From Chamaecyparis obtusa (Eukaryota; Streptophyta; Pinopsida; Cupressales; Cupressaceae), in the NCBI GenBank assembly GCA_027943335.1, contig BSBK01009257.1, forward strand, positions 372,001-436,000: 64,000 nt of DNA, written 5' to 3'. Position 1 is the stretch's first letter. Each line of letters begins with the position of its first letter. Positions 10,922-24,044 of the stretch are shown one piece after another. The notes beneath the pieces are model-generated. The model did no database searches. It worked only from the letters and a program-made list of their open reading frames with translations, and had not been told where the DNA came from. The translations under genes and the position numbers were made by a program.

Positions 10922-13900
10922 ACCACCATGGTGAACAAAGAAGTTTTAAAATCACCAATTCTAAGTTAAATGATAGAAGACTAGTTGATTAAGTTGACAG
11001 TTGATGTAAAAAAGAAATAAAATAGTATCAACTAAGGGTGGTTGTTATCGAGGTCTTTTAAATTAGTGTATCTTCCTTAGATAGATGAACAATGATTAAT
11101 TTAACTGAAATCATGACTAATCAATAACCACATTGAATAATAGTGAGATGTATATATAACAACCAATGGTCTAAACCTTGAAATATAATTTATTTAATAT
11201 TTTAAATAGATTGAATAAGTGTTCCTTGAAAATTGATAGATATTTTTAAATAATAAGCTATACCATAGAAAGAGTGGCTTCTAGTTGCAGGCAACATTCT
11301 ACCATATAAATATACTTTTAACTAATATATTTACCATTCCTTTAAACTATTAAATTTAACTCTTTTGTTTCTAACCTCATGTTATTACAAATAAGTAATA
11401 ACCTTTCATTCAAGATTCCAATTTCTAACCCTAGCTTGAAAAATCCATCACTAAAATATCTTATATTGAATGATTTGACTAGAAGGAAAAATTTTCCAAG
11501 CATTATAGAAAGTTTTGGAAACAACTCAATTTATTTTCTCATTAAATCTATGCAATTACAATATTAATTATAAAATTCTAGGAAACCTATCTTTTTTGAA
11601 CACATGAGCATTTGAGAAGGTGCCTTTCATACCCTATCACATGTGTTCATATTGGAGGATTTAAAGTGAACAAAAAATAAGGCAATCACATATATTTGGG
11701 AGAGGGGCATGGGGGGGCTATTGGAGGGGGGTGACAAAAAAGGAGTTGGAGAAATATTTTTTAAAATAGGGGTATTCTTTAGCATGCCATAAACACATAT
11801 GATATGTTCCAGGTTCAATAAGTGAAGTCCTCGTGCTTTCATATCCAAACAAACTTTATATTTTATAATTTTCTTAATACCTAAAGTCTTCATGCAATTT
11901 GGACCAAGATGAGAACTATAATATTTGAACAATCATCATAATTGACTATTTTGGATTTCTATGTAGATTTGATTATAAATTTAATAGGGTAACACTTTGA
12001 TTATACATTATCTTAGACTGAATTATCATTCGATGAGAAACCTAAGAATGATATATCCTAATTGTATTCACTTTCCATTGTTGATGTGGTTTACTTAATG
12101 TGCATTATCTCTTGGACTCATTGGATACTAATGCTCTTCTGGGGAAATGGGTGTGAGAAACTTGAATGGTTGTGTACATGCAAGGGTATACATAATGTAG
12201 ACTTAGCATAAATTTTCATAAAAGATTTAATATCCTTTAACTCTACTGTTATATACTTTACAGTAAAAAAAGAATTAATAGATTATAAGTACCTTATTAG
12301 TTTAGTTTTGTAACATTGACCCCTAGTTGGCCATTATTATTATGTTTCATATACACAACCTTATTTTTGTTGAGTGATAAGGACCCCCTTTTCTCTACAT
12401 TTAAAACCTTATCTTTTGGTTCCTATTTAGTTTTGCAGCATCACAATTTTTTTACTTGAACAATCTTACACTAGATATTTGGTACATTCATTAGTGTGCA
12501 TTCCCTTGGTTCATTTTAAGACCATTTAAGTTGTATGCTACTGTAAACATTTATTGATGGTCCTACACTTAACTCTTTATCTAACATGAAATTTATGAAT
12601 AGAATTTATGATAAGGGCCTTGGTGCTTGGTTATCCCTCTCAAATGCTCTTTTTTGGGTGGGCCCAAGCTCCCAATGCCCTTGTCTAGCCAAAGAGGGTT
12701 GAAACTTGGGGTGTTGAGTATCAAGAATTTTCTTTTATGATCCAATCTCAATCTTTGCATTTGACCATTGATTTCTAGCCTACACCTAAAATAACATTTT
12801 GATCTAGATATATGTAGATCCTCTTTTATAATATCTAATGAGAATCTACAAAAATGACACAAGGAATGAGCTATCAAACTATAGGGCGATAAATATAAAA
12901 ATGATACACTCAAGTATTTTTTTATGTTTTTAATTTGTTATTATCATTATGTTATTTAACTAACCATTTCAAACTTGCAAATAACATTACATCACCACCT
13001 CTATGTGTAACTCCTTGAGAGTGTTTCAACCTAGGGTAATCTTGTCTTTCAACATTTACCCTTAGCATCTATATTTGTAGCTTGATATTCCCTTTTTTTA
13101 ATCATCTTTGTCATGGAGGTGGGAACACCAATACAGTTTAACTTAGGAAAGCCTCTATACAACATAACCCTTTTTCCATATTTTACGTTTGTTCATGCCT
13201 AGATTTTTAAATGGAAAAGCTAAAAATGAATAGAGTGTTGAACACACTCAAAGACTAAGAGGAGGAGCTAGATTAGTATCTTAGAAATTTTAAACCTTTA
13301 CCTTGAATCAAAGGAGGGAAAACATGTAACACCAATTCAAAAGTGAACAAAAAATTTACAAAGAAAATCAGAGGGAAAACCACAATGAGGATCAACTCAC
13401 AATTTATGTAAAGTATTACAAAAGGCTCACTTCCAAACTTGTAGCGAAGACACATTGTCCGAGGACAAGTATAAATGACACATACATTGAAAATCACTTC
13501 TTCAAAGAAAGATACAAGAGGATTTGGAGAGAAGACTCACTATCTCAACACAAGATGCATGAAATGATGTTAGTAAAAAAGGACTTCAGTAAAACACTTC
13601 CAACATTCTCCTTAGAATGTAGTCACTTTTAACAAGATGTCTCAAGAAATCATTTTTAATTTAGTTTCACAGTTTCCACTACATGTTGTTGCTTCTTTAA
13701 ACTCGCATCTCCTACATCTCACACATACTGTACACTCTTTTAAAATAATAAGTTCTTCCATTTATACCAATCAAATCAATTTCAAATATTAATTAGGTCG
13801 ACCAAAACAAGGGACGAGGTAATCCCAAGTCATCCACAAAAACATAATTTTAGTGAAAGTGTTCCTATCTTGGAGATAGTGAGGACCCAAAACATCATAA

Positions 13901-14749
13901 CAAAACATCCAAGGTGATCCCAAATATCATACACACTTGGTACATATCCTCCAAAGTTAAGAACAAGGTAACACGTAGCGACAATTAGTTAGCCCAAAAT
14001 ATATCTTAAACATAAAACCACTTAATGTGGATATCCAAACAAAAAGGTGAGAACAAAAGCAAACTCAACACAAAATCCACTATAATTAAGAATATTCCAT
14101 AAGTAAGAGAAAAAATACTGTCATCTAGATAGCCACCTATAAACTAACTCTAGATAGAATATTGTACCAATGAACTCAGTTTCTACTACCGAGATTACAT
14201 AGAGATGCTCCTTGAATATCCAAAATCATTCCCAAAAATATATATCATATTTCCTCAACAATCTAAGCCGCCACAACCAATTTGATACAAAATTCTTCAC
14301 AATTAGAAGGCGTGGAAAATATAGTTATGAAGAATATTATTAAAACATATTTGTGGTACACCTCTTTACTAGAAAAATAAACTAATACACTATACACAAG
14401 TTGTTCACCATCCCTCCAAGTTGCATCCAAAGAAACATCAACTCAAAGAAATGCAAAGCATTGTTTGAACTAGTCCTCACGGGAACCCAAACTACCAACA
14501 CACTGCAAATATTATAAATATAAACAAAAACACTATGGATTTAAAAAGATAGACGCAGTTCAACATCTATAGAGCATACAATTATCCATGTTCTAAACAG
14601 TAATACCATATCATCAAATTTCAAGGAATACATAGCATTCTTCCAAGAAACGACCAGAGAACTTCTCTACTAAAAAATTCTTCAATGGTCAAAATACCTC
14701 AATTGCCCATCAACGTATTTCTTCCAATCATGATAGTTTCACGCTTCTA
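10922..14749. other. Anonymous non-coding DNA
   Basis: Only short open frames with no recognisable motif, on both strands. The composition is AT-rich and even. No polypurine tract, primer site or terminal repeats stand out. It is probably decayed repeat sequence, but nothing in it lets me name a family. Confidence 0.4.
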
Positions 14750-14923
14750 GTTCTAATCCTCATCTTGAGAACTTCATTCTTCTAATCCTCATATCAACAA
14801 TGCCAATCTTCTAATCCTCATCTCAACAATGTCATGCTTCTAACCCTCATACCAACAATACTATACTTCTAGTCCTTATCTCAATAATGTCATGTTTCTA
14901 ATCCTCATTTTAATTCCAACTTT
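14750..14923. repeat. 29-bp tandem repeat, six units
   Basis: Units start every 29 bases (14750, 14779, 14808, 14837, 14866, 14895). The core CTTCTAATCCTCAT is followed by a variable CTCAACAATGTCATG-like half. Copies differ at several positions each, so the array is old. No coding frame runs through it. Confidence 0.8.
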
Positions 14924-15838
14924 GATCACCAATACATACATAATTCCAAATGCAACACTTCTAGCCAGCACCATAACAACAACTTAATGCAACAATTTTA
15001 GCACAATGATGTAGAAATCAATATCTAATCCGTGGGCATCCACAAAAGAAAATAATCAACCATTCGTCACTGTCAACTATCTAATACCAGAACAAATTAT
15101 TTCTTCTACAAAAAACCAATATTGGAGTAGAAACACATTTTTTATACATGTAGCATTTAAAAAACTTCCCATATCTTCATAGCTATATCAATAAAGGGCT
15201 ATCACTGTCATAACTGCAACATCACAATAAGTAGAAGGTTGTCACAAAAGATTAAAACTACAAATTGTATTAGCAAGTTTATACCTTAAAGCATGTAGAG
15301 GGTGGGCATCAATGAGAACACCAACTACCAACATAGAGTAGATAGTGACAGGTGATGTTAGACTAAATGGATCATTTACATCTCTAGTACTAGGAATGTC
15401 CAACAACCTTGTCTTGCAAGTTTGACCCATATTTTTAGGAGATACATGTTCAAAGGTTATTGGTTCCAATTTTTACCATATTTTGTGCCTCTAACACCTT
15501 TAGACACAAGAACCCAATAATTTTTTCTTGAAAAGTTAATTCCAAATTAAATATCCAATATTTTTTCAATGTCTACATCTCAGATCTCTCTTTTCGATTC
15601 TATCTTTATGATTATATGTACTATATTATGTTAGATTTAATCATTGTACTATTATTAACATAGATCATTACACACATTTGAAAAATCCCAATCAAATTAT
15701 ATTAAAAAAATTATGAGTCTAGGACATTATGGCTCTCCTTTGTGTACAACAATCCAAGCACACTCACATCTCTAATTTGTATAGGAAAATGAATTGATCT
15801 CAGGTTAATGCACATCTTGGTCTAGGATCATGTTGTAA
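14924..15838. other. Anonymous non-coding DNA
   Basis: No convincing open frame, terminal repeat or RNA gene. AT-rich stretches (about 15540-15720) alternate with ordinary sequence. I see nothing to annotate here. Confidence 0.35.
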
Positions 15839-17500
15839 TAGTGGTGAAATTGTCACGAGGGTAAGATATGTAATATACCACACTTTTCACGCATATACAC
15901 TCAATGTTATGCTCAAGAGGGGGCTACAAAGGAAGAGTTATCCCAAGAAAATCCCCTAATTGGATTTGAGTTAGACTTGCACAACCCAAGTGATGTAGAG
16001 GTACCAATTTAAAATAGGGATCTAATCAAGCGCTAAGTAGAAAGATGATATTTCCTATGTGCTACGTATAGTCAACTAGGAAGGTAAATACAATTCTAAA
16101 ACTAATGAAATAGATCAGATCTGATAGAAGAATAATCAAGATAACCAATGAAATATGGAAAATCACCTTATAATACTTGGAATGTGTGCTCCAACTCAGA
16201 TTTGAGATTATGCTCCCAGAATAGATCATAGAATTGAACAGGATCAAGTCTGGAACCAAAAAACTATGATCTGCAAAACCTATAAATCTTTATGCCTCTA
16301 GACTAGATCGACCTAGAGGGGCTATGATGACTTGGAGGAAAATCCACCCAAGACTAGGCCAAGGTCGGCCTCCCCTTGATTTGTAAGTTTTTTTGGGATC
16401 TAGATCTGTGACAACAAATATGTTTTAAAGGCTGCGAATTCAAATCTGCAAATCTGAAAACCTGAATCTACAAGAGAAAAATGTTTTTTTTGTTGTTGTG
16501 GAGGGGCTTCCCTCAGTCAAGCCCAAATTTAGGAATTAAACTTGAATGTAAATGTATGTAAAAGTAAAGAAAATGCATAAATTTGCCTTACTTTGTAGAA
16601 ACCCTCGCAGAGAATTTGGATTGGTAATCCACAAGGATGTAAAAGTGCTCAATGTTGTTCAATCTTGTAGGAATGTAGGATATCTCCACAAAATACAATA
16701 GATCAATCATACTAAGTCATGGATCCATAGGTGTAGATGTACTCATATGCTTAAATTGGATATGCAAATGCAAATGAAAAATGGATGAACAAACCCTTCC
16801 TTTATGGCCAACTCCACTATTTTTAAAGAAGGAATCTAGATCTTGAAAGGAACATGCATGATCATGGAAATATGATGAGAAGGCCTCCAATGAAATCCTT
16901 CAAAGCTCCTTGAATACAAAAGATTTTGAATTCTTGAAGTCTTGAAAGGTTGCAAAAGGTCTTCTTCAATGCTCCTAGAAAATTTATGCTTATGAATGCT
17001 CTTGGAATGCTCTTGAATCTAATATGAATGCTTGTTGGCTTAATGGATAACTTGGATATACAAAATGAAGTGAGTTGGCTTTCTTTTACACCAATTTTGT
17101 GACCAAAATTGAAAAGGGTCGACTGCACAAGGCAGGAAAAGAAATTGGAAACTTGAGATGGGCCCACAATTCCGAGGCACCCAACATCAGGGGGCGGCTA
17201 ACCTCAGCCCCACCCAAGGGACTAGGCCAAATTCATCCTATCCCCAAGGGGTTAGGCTGACCTTAACATACCCCTTGATGGGTCATCTTATTGGGGCATG
17301 GTTTGGCATCTCGAAGTTAGAGAAAAGAACAGCGAAAACGAGCCAAAAATAGGGCCTTGATCTGGCACAAAAGAAAAGCTACATCCATGGGACTATAAAG
17401 CTATTTAAATTAGGTCTAAACCGTCCTACTAAGGAGGGATAAACATCTCTCAACATGGGTTCTTCCATTTTAAGATGATACATTCAGCCCCCACTTTAGC
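15839..17500 (-). repeat. LTR-like sequence related to the LTR at 9273-10921
   Basis: Similar layout and shared short phrases with the Tat LTR: a CTAGATCTGTGAC..CTGCGAATTC region, CCCTCAGTCAAGCCC against GCCTTAGTCAAACCC, and the run around 17461-17485 against 10825-10850. No polyprotein is attached on either side. Ends and target duplication could not be fixed, so it may be a solo LTR or a fragment. Confidence 0.35.
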
Positions 17501-17799
17501 GGTAATATGAGCCTAACTCAAACTCTTGGTAAAGTAGATTTAAATGTATAAGGTGATATCATCACGATTAAGGAGACCAACATTCCATCAAGACCCCAAA
17601 ATACTTGATTCCTTGTTAACTTCAAAATCATAACAAGAGAGATATCACTAACAAAAAGAAAAGTGTGATTAACTCACCCAGTAAAATGTGTGTCTTACTG
17701 TGAACCTGATGCAATAAAGACCAAAGAATCCCCATAGGAGATGTCCAATCATGCAGCAAGGGCCAACATAGCCAAAAACACAAAGTAACACAACAAGAT

Positions 17800-18685
17800 A
17801 CAACCAATAATAACTCTTTTATTCTTAGGAAAACATCCAATTACATTCAAATCTCATGCAACAAGGTTGGATGTAAGGCCTTCTCAATTTCAGCCACTAC
17901 AAAGAAACAAGACTGAGATCTACATATCAATATATCTTAGCTATTCTTCCCAAAATTTTACTTGCCTACTAAACTAGAACTACTAGCCAATTTAAATACG
18001 AGATCAGAAGCCACAAGTCAGCTTATTCAATCAAAATCCCCCAAGAACAAGAAAATGCTTAACACAAGGATAGGTCAGGACCCAAATCCTTAAAAAAAAA
18101 CTCCAACGAATACCACATAACATGCACTCCCACAAGGAAGTTGACATGAACTCAAGAGCCTCAAAAAATGCACCACACTCAACCATAACTCAAGATTCTC
18201 CACTACAAACCAGATCTCATCAATCAGACCGTTAGAATAGGCACACAAACAAGGTCCAAACCCAAAATGTGAAACACCAATCAGAATGGGAACATAAGGA
18301 TGCACGATCCCATATATAAGTCCACACAAGTTCTAATAATCACAATCCACGACTCTACACGCTAGAACACAATGATCACCAACCGCATAATAATCTCCAA
18401 CACAAATAATCAACTACTGAACACTAATGAACCATGAACTGAAGAACATAACCAATCAATAAAGATCATTCTAGATCTACAAAATTACACCACATGAAGA
18501 GGATGTGATCACAAACATAGCATCCTTGAACAACAAGGAAAAAACCCTTTCCACCGCTCCAGCCCAAGATCCAAACAACTCAACCGCATACAAAATCTTA
18601 GAAATCTGCCAAACACAACAAGGAAATCTACCAAACATTAAGGAAAATTCTCCAACCGATAAGGATCCAAGATGCTCCTACATCA
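17800..18685 (-). repeat. Chromovirus-family LTR (3' LTR of the 18.7-20 kb element), left edge approximate
   Basis: The right edge is clear: GATGCTCCTACATCA at 18671-18685 is the same LTR terminus seen at 20571, 42868 and 48463, and the next bases GACACCCGGGGT also match the sequence after 42868. Inside, TGTAAGGCCTTC (about 17872) matches TATAAGGCCTTC in the 20.0 kb LTR. The start lies somewhere in 17550-17850. Confidence 0.5.
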
Positions 18686-18696
18686 GACACCCGGGG

Positions 18697-19776
18697 TTAA
18701 TAGAAAAGCGTGTCCCACACTTTGATTCCATAAGAAAAACCAAACTCCACCTCATCTTGACCATTGGTTTCCCAATCCTCAAATACAAGAAGACCAACTG
18801 GTACATGAGGAACCTCTTCTCAACAACCAACTAGTGGTACACAAGAAAACTCTACTCTACAACCAACCAACCAACACACCAACTCACAACAACAAACATG
18901 TCAACAACCTCAACACAAGGCATCAACAAAAAACTGATCAACAACAGATCTACAAACTAGATCTATAAATCTTTAGTAACACCATGTCCACCACCTTCAT
19001 CATCCATCATAACCAAGAAATCAAGAACATAACTGAAACCACCACCTTTATCCTTCAACCATGTGTCCATCTTCATCCTCAACATATCTTCTCTCTCAAT
19101 CTTCTAAGCAATGTTTGCAACAAATTACTACTCAACTGAACCAAGTCAGTCTGCAACTCTCCATCAACAAAAGGATCATCACAAATGAAAACCTCATCCA
19201 TCACCTCCTCATATTGATCAACAATTCCATCAGCATACACACTCTCAACCAAAGTATTAGATATAACCATAGGAAGTTCACCCAAAGGAACCTCATAGTC
19301 AAAAACACCAGATTCAACACCAACCTCCACAAGGTCATCAAACTCAGCCAAAGGAATCTCAATTCCATCTTTAGCAACAATAACCTCCTCAACATCACCA
19401 ACAATCTCATCATCAACAACAAGATGTTCTACAAGTTCCTCATCAGATCCAACCATCTGATCATGAAAACTATCTACCTCAACCTCAGAAGGTCAGATTC
19501 AACTTCCACAAGGTGTACTTCAATAGGTTCCTTAACTTTCCCTGTCCTCTTCAAAACAAGATTCCTCACCGGCTAAGAAACTCTCTTCTACACCGGTAAG
19601 TGCCAACTGCAATTCAACCTACTAATTTCCTCAAGCTTCTTTTGAATCTTACCAGATATCTCATCCAACTTCCTCTCAAGTTGGTTAAAGAAATCATCTT
19701 CCACCAACCGATTAACATATTTCATCTTCTTCTTCCCTTCTCTCCCAAGGTGCAACTGTCTCAAATCGACGGTCAA
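18697..19776 (-). pseudogene. Acidic ORF remnant of a non-autonomous chromovirus-like element
   Basis: Not recognised. Minus strand in order: a 62-residue piece (19776-19588) with a heptad-like charged helix (DDFFNQLERKLDEISGKIQ); a 125-residue, very Asp/Glu-rich piece (19456-19079, for example DDEIVGDVEEVIVAKDGIE and DQYEEVMDEVFICDD); and a final piece ending in TAA at 18697-18699 (LVFEDWETNGQDEVEFGFS). It sits where gag-pol would be, between two LTRs of the chromovirus family, and ends only 12 bases before the LTR at 18685. No zinc knuckle, protease, RT or integrase motif is present. It could be captured cargo or a fast-changing protein of a non-autonomous element. Confidence 0.4.
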
Positions 19777-19996
19777 ATTGCTAGATTCTAGCTACCTCAT
19801 ACTCGATGATCTGCTGAACATCCTTGCAAACTACCTCAATTCAAAAATTGGTTCACCAACAAAGAACTACCTCAATTCATAAATTGGTTCAGCGAATGAC
19901 GAAAGGGAAGACGAGAGGGGCCAAAGACAAACCCTAACCAAAGCCACCTTGCATAACAACACATGGAAGAAATTACACAACAAGTGAGAGAGAGAA

Positions 19997-20571
19997 TGTC
20001 GGATCACTTTCATATATTATCTTCAAATTGATTCATACATGTTGGGCTATAAGGCCTTCCCGGTCCAGGCTAGATATTATAATCAATTACAGAAGTCCTC
20101 AAACATGCGAGGATCTTCCAACAATCTCTAATCTTATATCTTCTATCTCCTATCCAAAAACTCCCCTCCTAAACACTAACCAAACAACTACATTTATACA
20201 AGAGGCTACCGAAAAAGTTGGCCTTCAGATCCACCATTAACGGAAGGAATGGCCAGATCTAGGTCCACACACTTCCCAATGATAAATACCAACATTTAAT
20301 CCATGACCAAAATTAATTGCAAGAGTCGGCCTCAAAAGGAACTCTAAAGAAACCTGTCGGTAAGCAAGGATAACCAAGCGCCAAACAAGCATCACCGAGC
20401 ACGAGGGAAATTCACCGAGTACCAAAGAGATAACCGACCAACACCAGTGAACAAAGGAAACCGAACAACACTGAACCAACTCGGTCCAATAAGGAACCGA
20501 GCAACACTGAAAACTACAAACATATTTTTGGTGACACAGGATTGCCAAGGACCCGAGATGCTCTTGCATCA
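19997..20571 (-). repeat. 3' LTR of the minus-strand chromovirus (left edge approximate)
   Basis: Ends in GATGCTCTTGCATCA (20557-20571), the family terminus, and the next coding block, 35 bases on, is the chromodomain C-terminus, so this is the 3' LTR of the 20.6-25.2 kb element. The left edge is set at TGTCGGATCA (19997) as the best TG; it could be a little further left. The body contains several CCGAG words (about 20390-20510). Confidence 0.5.
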
Positions 20572-20605
20572 GACACCTAGGTTTATTTGAAAATGATTCT
20601 CCAAA

Positions 20606-20800
20606 TCATTCAGAAGGTACGATCCAAGATTCATCCAACTCAGATTGTGAAATCCATGAATTGTCTTCAATCGGTCTATTCTTCCACTTTACCAGATATT
20701 CCATATACTATTTTCCTCTTGTACTTCTAGCAATTCTTTGCTCCAAAATATGCTCAACTTCTTCCATCTGCTTCTTAGGATAATCATTCGGTACTGTCAT
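20606..20800 (-). pseudogene. Chromodomain, C-terminus of the chromovirus integrase
   Basis: In chromoviruses this domain guides integration by reading chromatin marks. Directly after the integrase stop, in the same frame, the minus strand reads VEHILEQRIARSTRGK, a TAG at 20708-20710, then YMEYLVKWKNRPIEDNSW and a short tail ending in TGA at 20606-20608. The (E)YLVKWK...DNSW pattern is diagnostic. Two stops (the integrase end at 20801 and the TAG) interrupt what was one polyprotein. Confidence 0.75.
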
Positions 20801-21890
20801 TTATTCATCTAACTCATGATACTCATACAAATCAGCAATGTTGAAAATAGGTGATATATTCATGTCATCGGGTAACTCAATCTCATATGCATTTCCACTG
20901 TCAAATTTCTTCAAAATCTTGCAAGGTCCAAACTTCTTCATTATTAGCTTCCCATATGTTCCAAATGGAAATCTTCCTTTCTTCAAATGAACCATTACTT
21001 CATCACCAACTGCAAAAGTCTTATGTCTTCTTGATCGATCAGCTCTGTCTTTGTATTTCTGATTACTTTTCTCCAGCTTATGTTTCACATCTTCATGCAA
21101 TGTCTTCATGTACTCGGCAAACTTTACTCCTTCAACACTTCTCTTTCTTTCATCAACAATATCTCTCAAATCAGATATACCTCTTGGTTGTAAGCCATTT
21201 ACAATCTCAAAGGATGACTTTCCAATACTCCTATTCATTGAATTATTATATGCAAACTCTGCTTGTGCCAACACAAAATCCCAATTACTCAGTGTGTCTC
21301 CAACTAAACATCTCAATAGATTACCCAAACTTCTATTCATAACTTCAGTTTGTCCATTGGTCTATGGGTGAAATGTAGAACTATATTTTAACTCAGTGTC
21401 AAACTTTCTCCAAAGAGTCTTCCAAAAGTATCCAACAAATTTATTGTCTCGGTTAGAGAATACTTCTCGGTAATCCATGCAATCTGACAATTTCCCTAAA
21501 GAAAAGATATGCTACATGTACTACATCTGATGTCTTTCTACAAGGTATAAAATGTGTCATCTTAGAAAATCTATCCACAACAATAAATATAGAATCCTTA
21601 CCTCTCACTGTCTTCGGTAAGCCAAGAACAAAATCCATACTGATGTCAATCCAAGGTTTCTCAGGAACAGAAATCAGTGTATAAAATCCAATATTCTGAC
21701 TTACTCCTTTTGCAACTTGACAAATTCCACAACTTTTCACAAATTTTTGAACATCTTTATACAACTGTGGCCAAAAGTATTTCTCCTTAAGCAAATTCAA
21801 TATTTTATCAATACCAAAATGTTCAGCCAATCCACTACTATGTTTCTCCTTTATCAAATTAATTCTCATTGGTCCTCTCGGTATATACAC
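20801..21890 (-). pseudogene. Chromovirus integrase, frameshifted
   Basis: 21890-21453 carries the zinc-binding part (HFGIDKILNLLKEKYFWP, then CGICQVAKG) and the first part of the core (ISMDFVLGLPKT, VVDRFSKMTHFIPC, LHGLPRSIL). After a break near 21450 the 21340-20801 block continues (WDFVLAQAEFAYNNSMNRS, DRSRRHKTFAVGDEVMV, GTYGKLIMKKFGPCKIL). The stretch with the second catalytic Asp and the Glu lies in the gap (about 21340-21450) in broken frames. The C-terminal part is the GPF/Y module, followed by the chromodomain. Confidence 0.75.
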
Positions 21891-21937
21891 AACTCAATAC
21901 CTTTAAACAACATAGCTTCTTAAATAAAATATTCTTC

Positions 21938-23572
21938 CTATTTTGTACTCGGTTGATCTTGAATAGGTGCTCTGTACTTTCTCCATGGCTCAAAAAAATC
22001 AGGATCAGTTTCATACAAATCTCTCATGTCATCAAAACCAAGAACTTCAATTCTCATCTCGGCCATCAAAGATCTTATTCTACTCAATGCATCAGCAACT
22101 CGATTAGTCACTCCACTCTTATGGTTTATCACAAATGTATAACTTTGCAAATACTCAACCCATTTCATATGTATTTGATTCAACTTATTCTGACTACCCA
22201 AATACTGTAAAGATTTATGATCAACATACAACACAAATTCACTCGGTATCAAATAATGTCTCCATTTCTTCAGGGCTTGAACAATAGCATAAAATTCTTG
22301 ATCATACACAAAATATTTTCTTCTTGCATCATTCAACTTTTCACTAAAAAAAGCAACATGTTTACCTCCTTGACTCAACACAGCTCCTATTGCACTTCCA
22401 CTTGCATCACATTCTACTTGAAATACCTTATTGAAATCAGGCAATGCTAACACAGGAAATTCAGCAACCTTCTACTTCAGGGTCTCAAAACTTTTATCAG
22501 CTCAATGTGTCCACTTGAATTCTCTTTTCTCTCTCTCATAGTCTCATTCATAGCATTACAAATTGAACAGAAATTCTTAATGAACTTTTGGTAAAAACTT
22601 GCCAAACCATAAAATGATCTTACCTCACTAGCACTCTTAGGTGTAGGCCAATTCTAAATAGCTTCAACCTTTTTAGGATCCATCTTCAAATCATCAGCAG
22701 AAATCACAAGTCCCAAATACACAATCTCCTCTTTCATGAATGAACACTTCTTCAGATATATCAGCAACTTTTCCTCTTTCAATCTCTGCAATACTTGTTT
22801 AACATGCAACAAATGTTCTTCTCTGGTCTTACTGAATATCAAAATATCATCTAGATATACAATTACAAATTTACCCAAGAATTCTTCAAAACTTCATTCA
22901 TCAACCTCATAAAAGTAGTCGGTACATTAGTTAAACCAAAAGGCATAACCAACCACTCATACTAACCTTCTTTTTTTTTGAAAGCAGTCTTCCATTCATC
23001 ACCTTCTCTGATTCTGATCTAATGATACCCACTTTTCAATTCAATTTTGGTAAAATACTTTGCTCCAGTCAAACTATCCATTATATCATCCATTCTCGGT
23101 ATAGGAAACCTATATTTCACGGTTATCTTGTTGATTGCTTTGGAATCAGTACACATTTGCCATTCTCCATTCTTATTAGGTGCCAATTAGCAGGTACTAC
23201 ACAAGGACTCAAACTTTCTCTGATCAAACCTTTCTGCAACAATTGTTGAATCTGTTAGTTCAATTCCTGATTCTCGGTAGGTGTCAACCAATGTGGTGCC
23301 TCATTCAGTAAACTAGCTCCAGGGATTAGATCCATACAATGATCAATGCTTCTCTTCAGTGGTAAACCATCAAGTACATTATCAAAAATGATTTCACTAT
23401 ACTCAGTGAGTAACTTATCAATCTCCTCAGGGATACTATCCTCTATTTTATTACTCAATTTGTTAGGAATCACAATAAAACATACATAATTCTTCTTCAA
23501 ATACTTAACAAACTTTCTTCCTTCCATCAGAAAAACTTTCACAGATGTGCAAACATTTAACAGACTCTTCAA
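21938..23572 (-). pseudogene. Chromovirus reverse transcriptase and RNase H
   Basis: Minus strand: 23572-23255 gives the protease-RT linker and RT start (DHCMDLIPGASLLNEAPHWL). The middle (about 23250-22880) is in changing frames and contains a T-rich run at about 22969-22979 that breaks it. 22878-22654 has the palm motif VYLDDILIFSK and KKCSFMKEEIVYLGLVIS. 22453-21938 has the RNase H (FQVECDASGSAIGAVLSQ, LKKWRHYLIPSEFVLYVDH, GVTNRVADALSR) with its acidic residues in place. Catalytic residues look kept; the damage is in frames and stops. Confidence 0.75.
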
Positions 23573-23589
23573 TCAAAGGCAACAAGATT

Positions 23590-24044
23590 TGTTTTCTTCC
23601 ATCAACCCAAATAGTATATTTATGCAATCTCCCATCATATATAGCATGTCTATCATATTGCTAGGGTCTACCCAACAAAATATGACAACAATCCATAGGC
23701 ATGATATCACATAACACATTATCATAGTACTTTCCAATCTTCAAATTCACATAACATTGTTCACTTACCAAGAGTGTATGCTCATCCTTGATCCATGAAA
23801 TCTGATAGGGCTTCGGATGTTTCAACCTTTTCAACTACAACTTTGTGACCATTTCTTTAGATGCCAAATTCTCTGAGCTACCACTGTCAATGATAACTTT
23901 CCAAACCTCATCGAAAACTCTACATCTGGTCTTGAATAAACTTTTCCTTACTAGATCTTCCTTATTTCTTTCACTCCAAAGTGCTCTCCTTACAATCAAG
24001 TTATTCTCCTTCTCAAGTTCATTCGGTGACTCTTCTTGCACCAA
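23590..24044 (-). pseudogene. Chromovirus aspartic protease
   Basis: The 24044-23835 block ends in VIIDSGSSENLASKEMVTKL, a normal retropepsin active site (DSGSS). The rest of the fold follows in another frame down to about 23600, where the plus-strand text still encodes the conserved HILLGRPW-like region in broken form. It lies between the gag zinc knuckle and the RT linker, as expected. Confidence 0.65.

Noticed and set aside
12593..12913. 106-aa minus-strand ORF
   Set aside because: No motif, low-complexity surroundings, no neighbouring element features; likely chance.
17075..17352. Overlapping plus-strand ORFs with PQG-like phrases
   Set aside because: Within LTR-like DNA, two frames open by chance over a GC-richer patch.
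20028..20569. ORFs on both strands within the 20 kb LTR
   Set aside because: Fall inside an LTR; composition and lack of motifs argue against coding.
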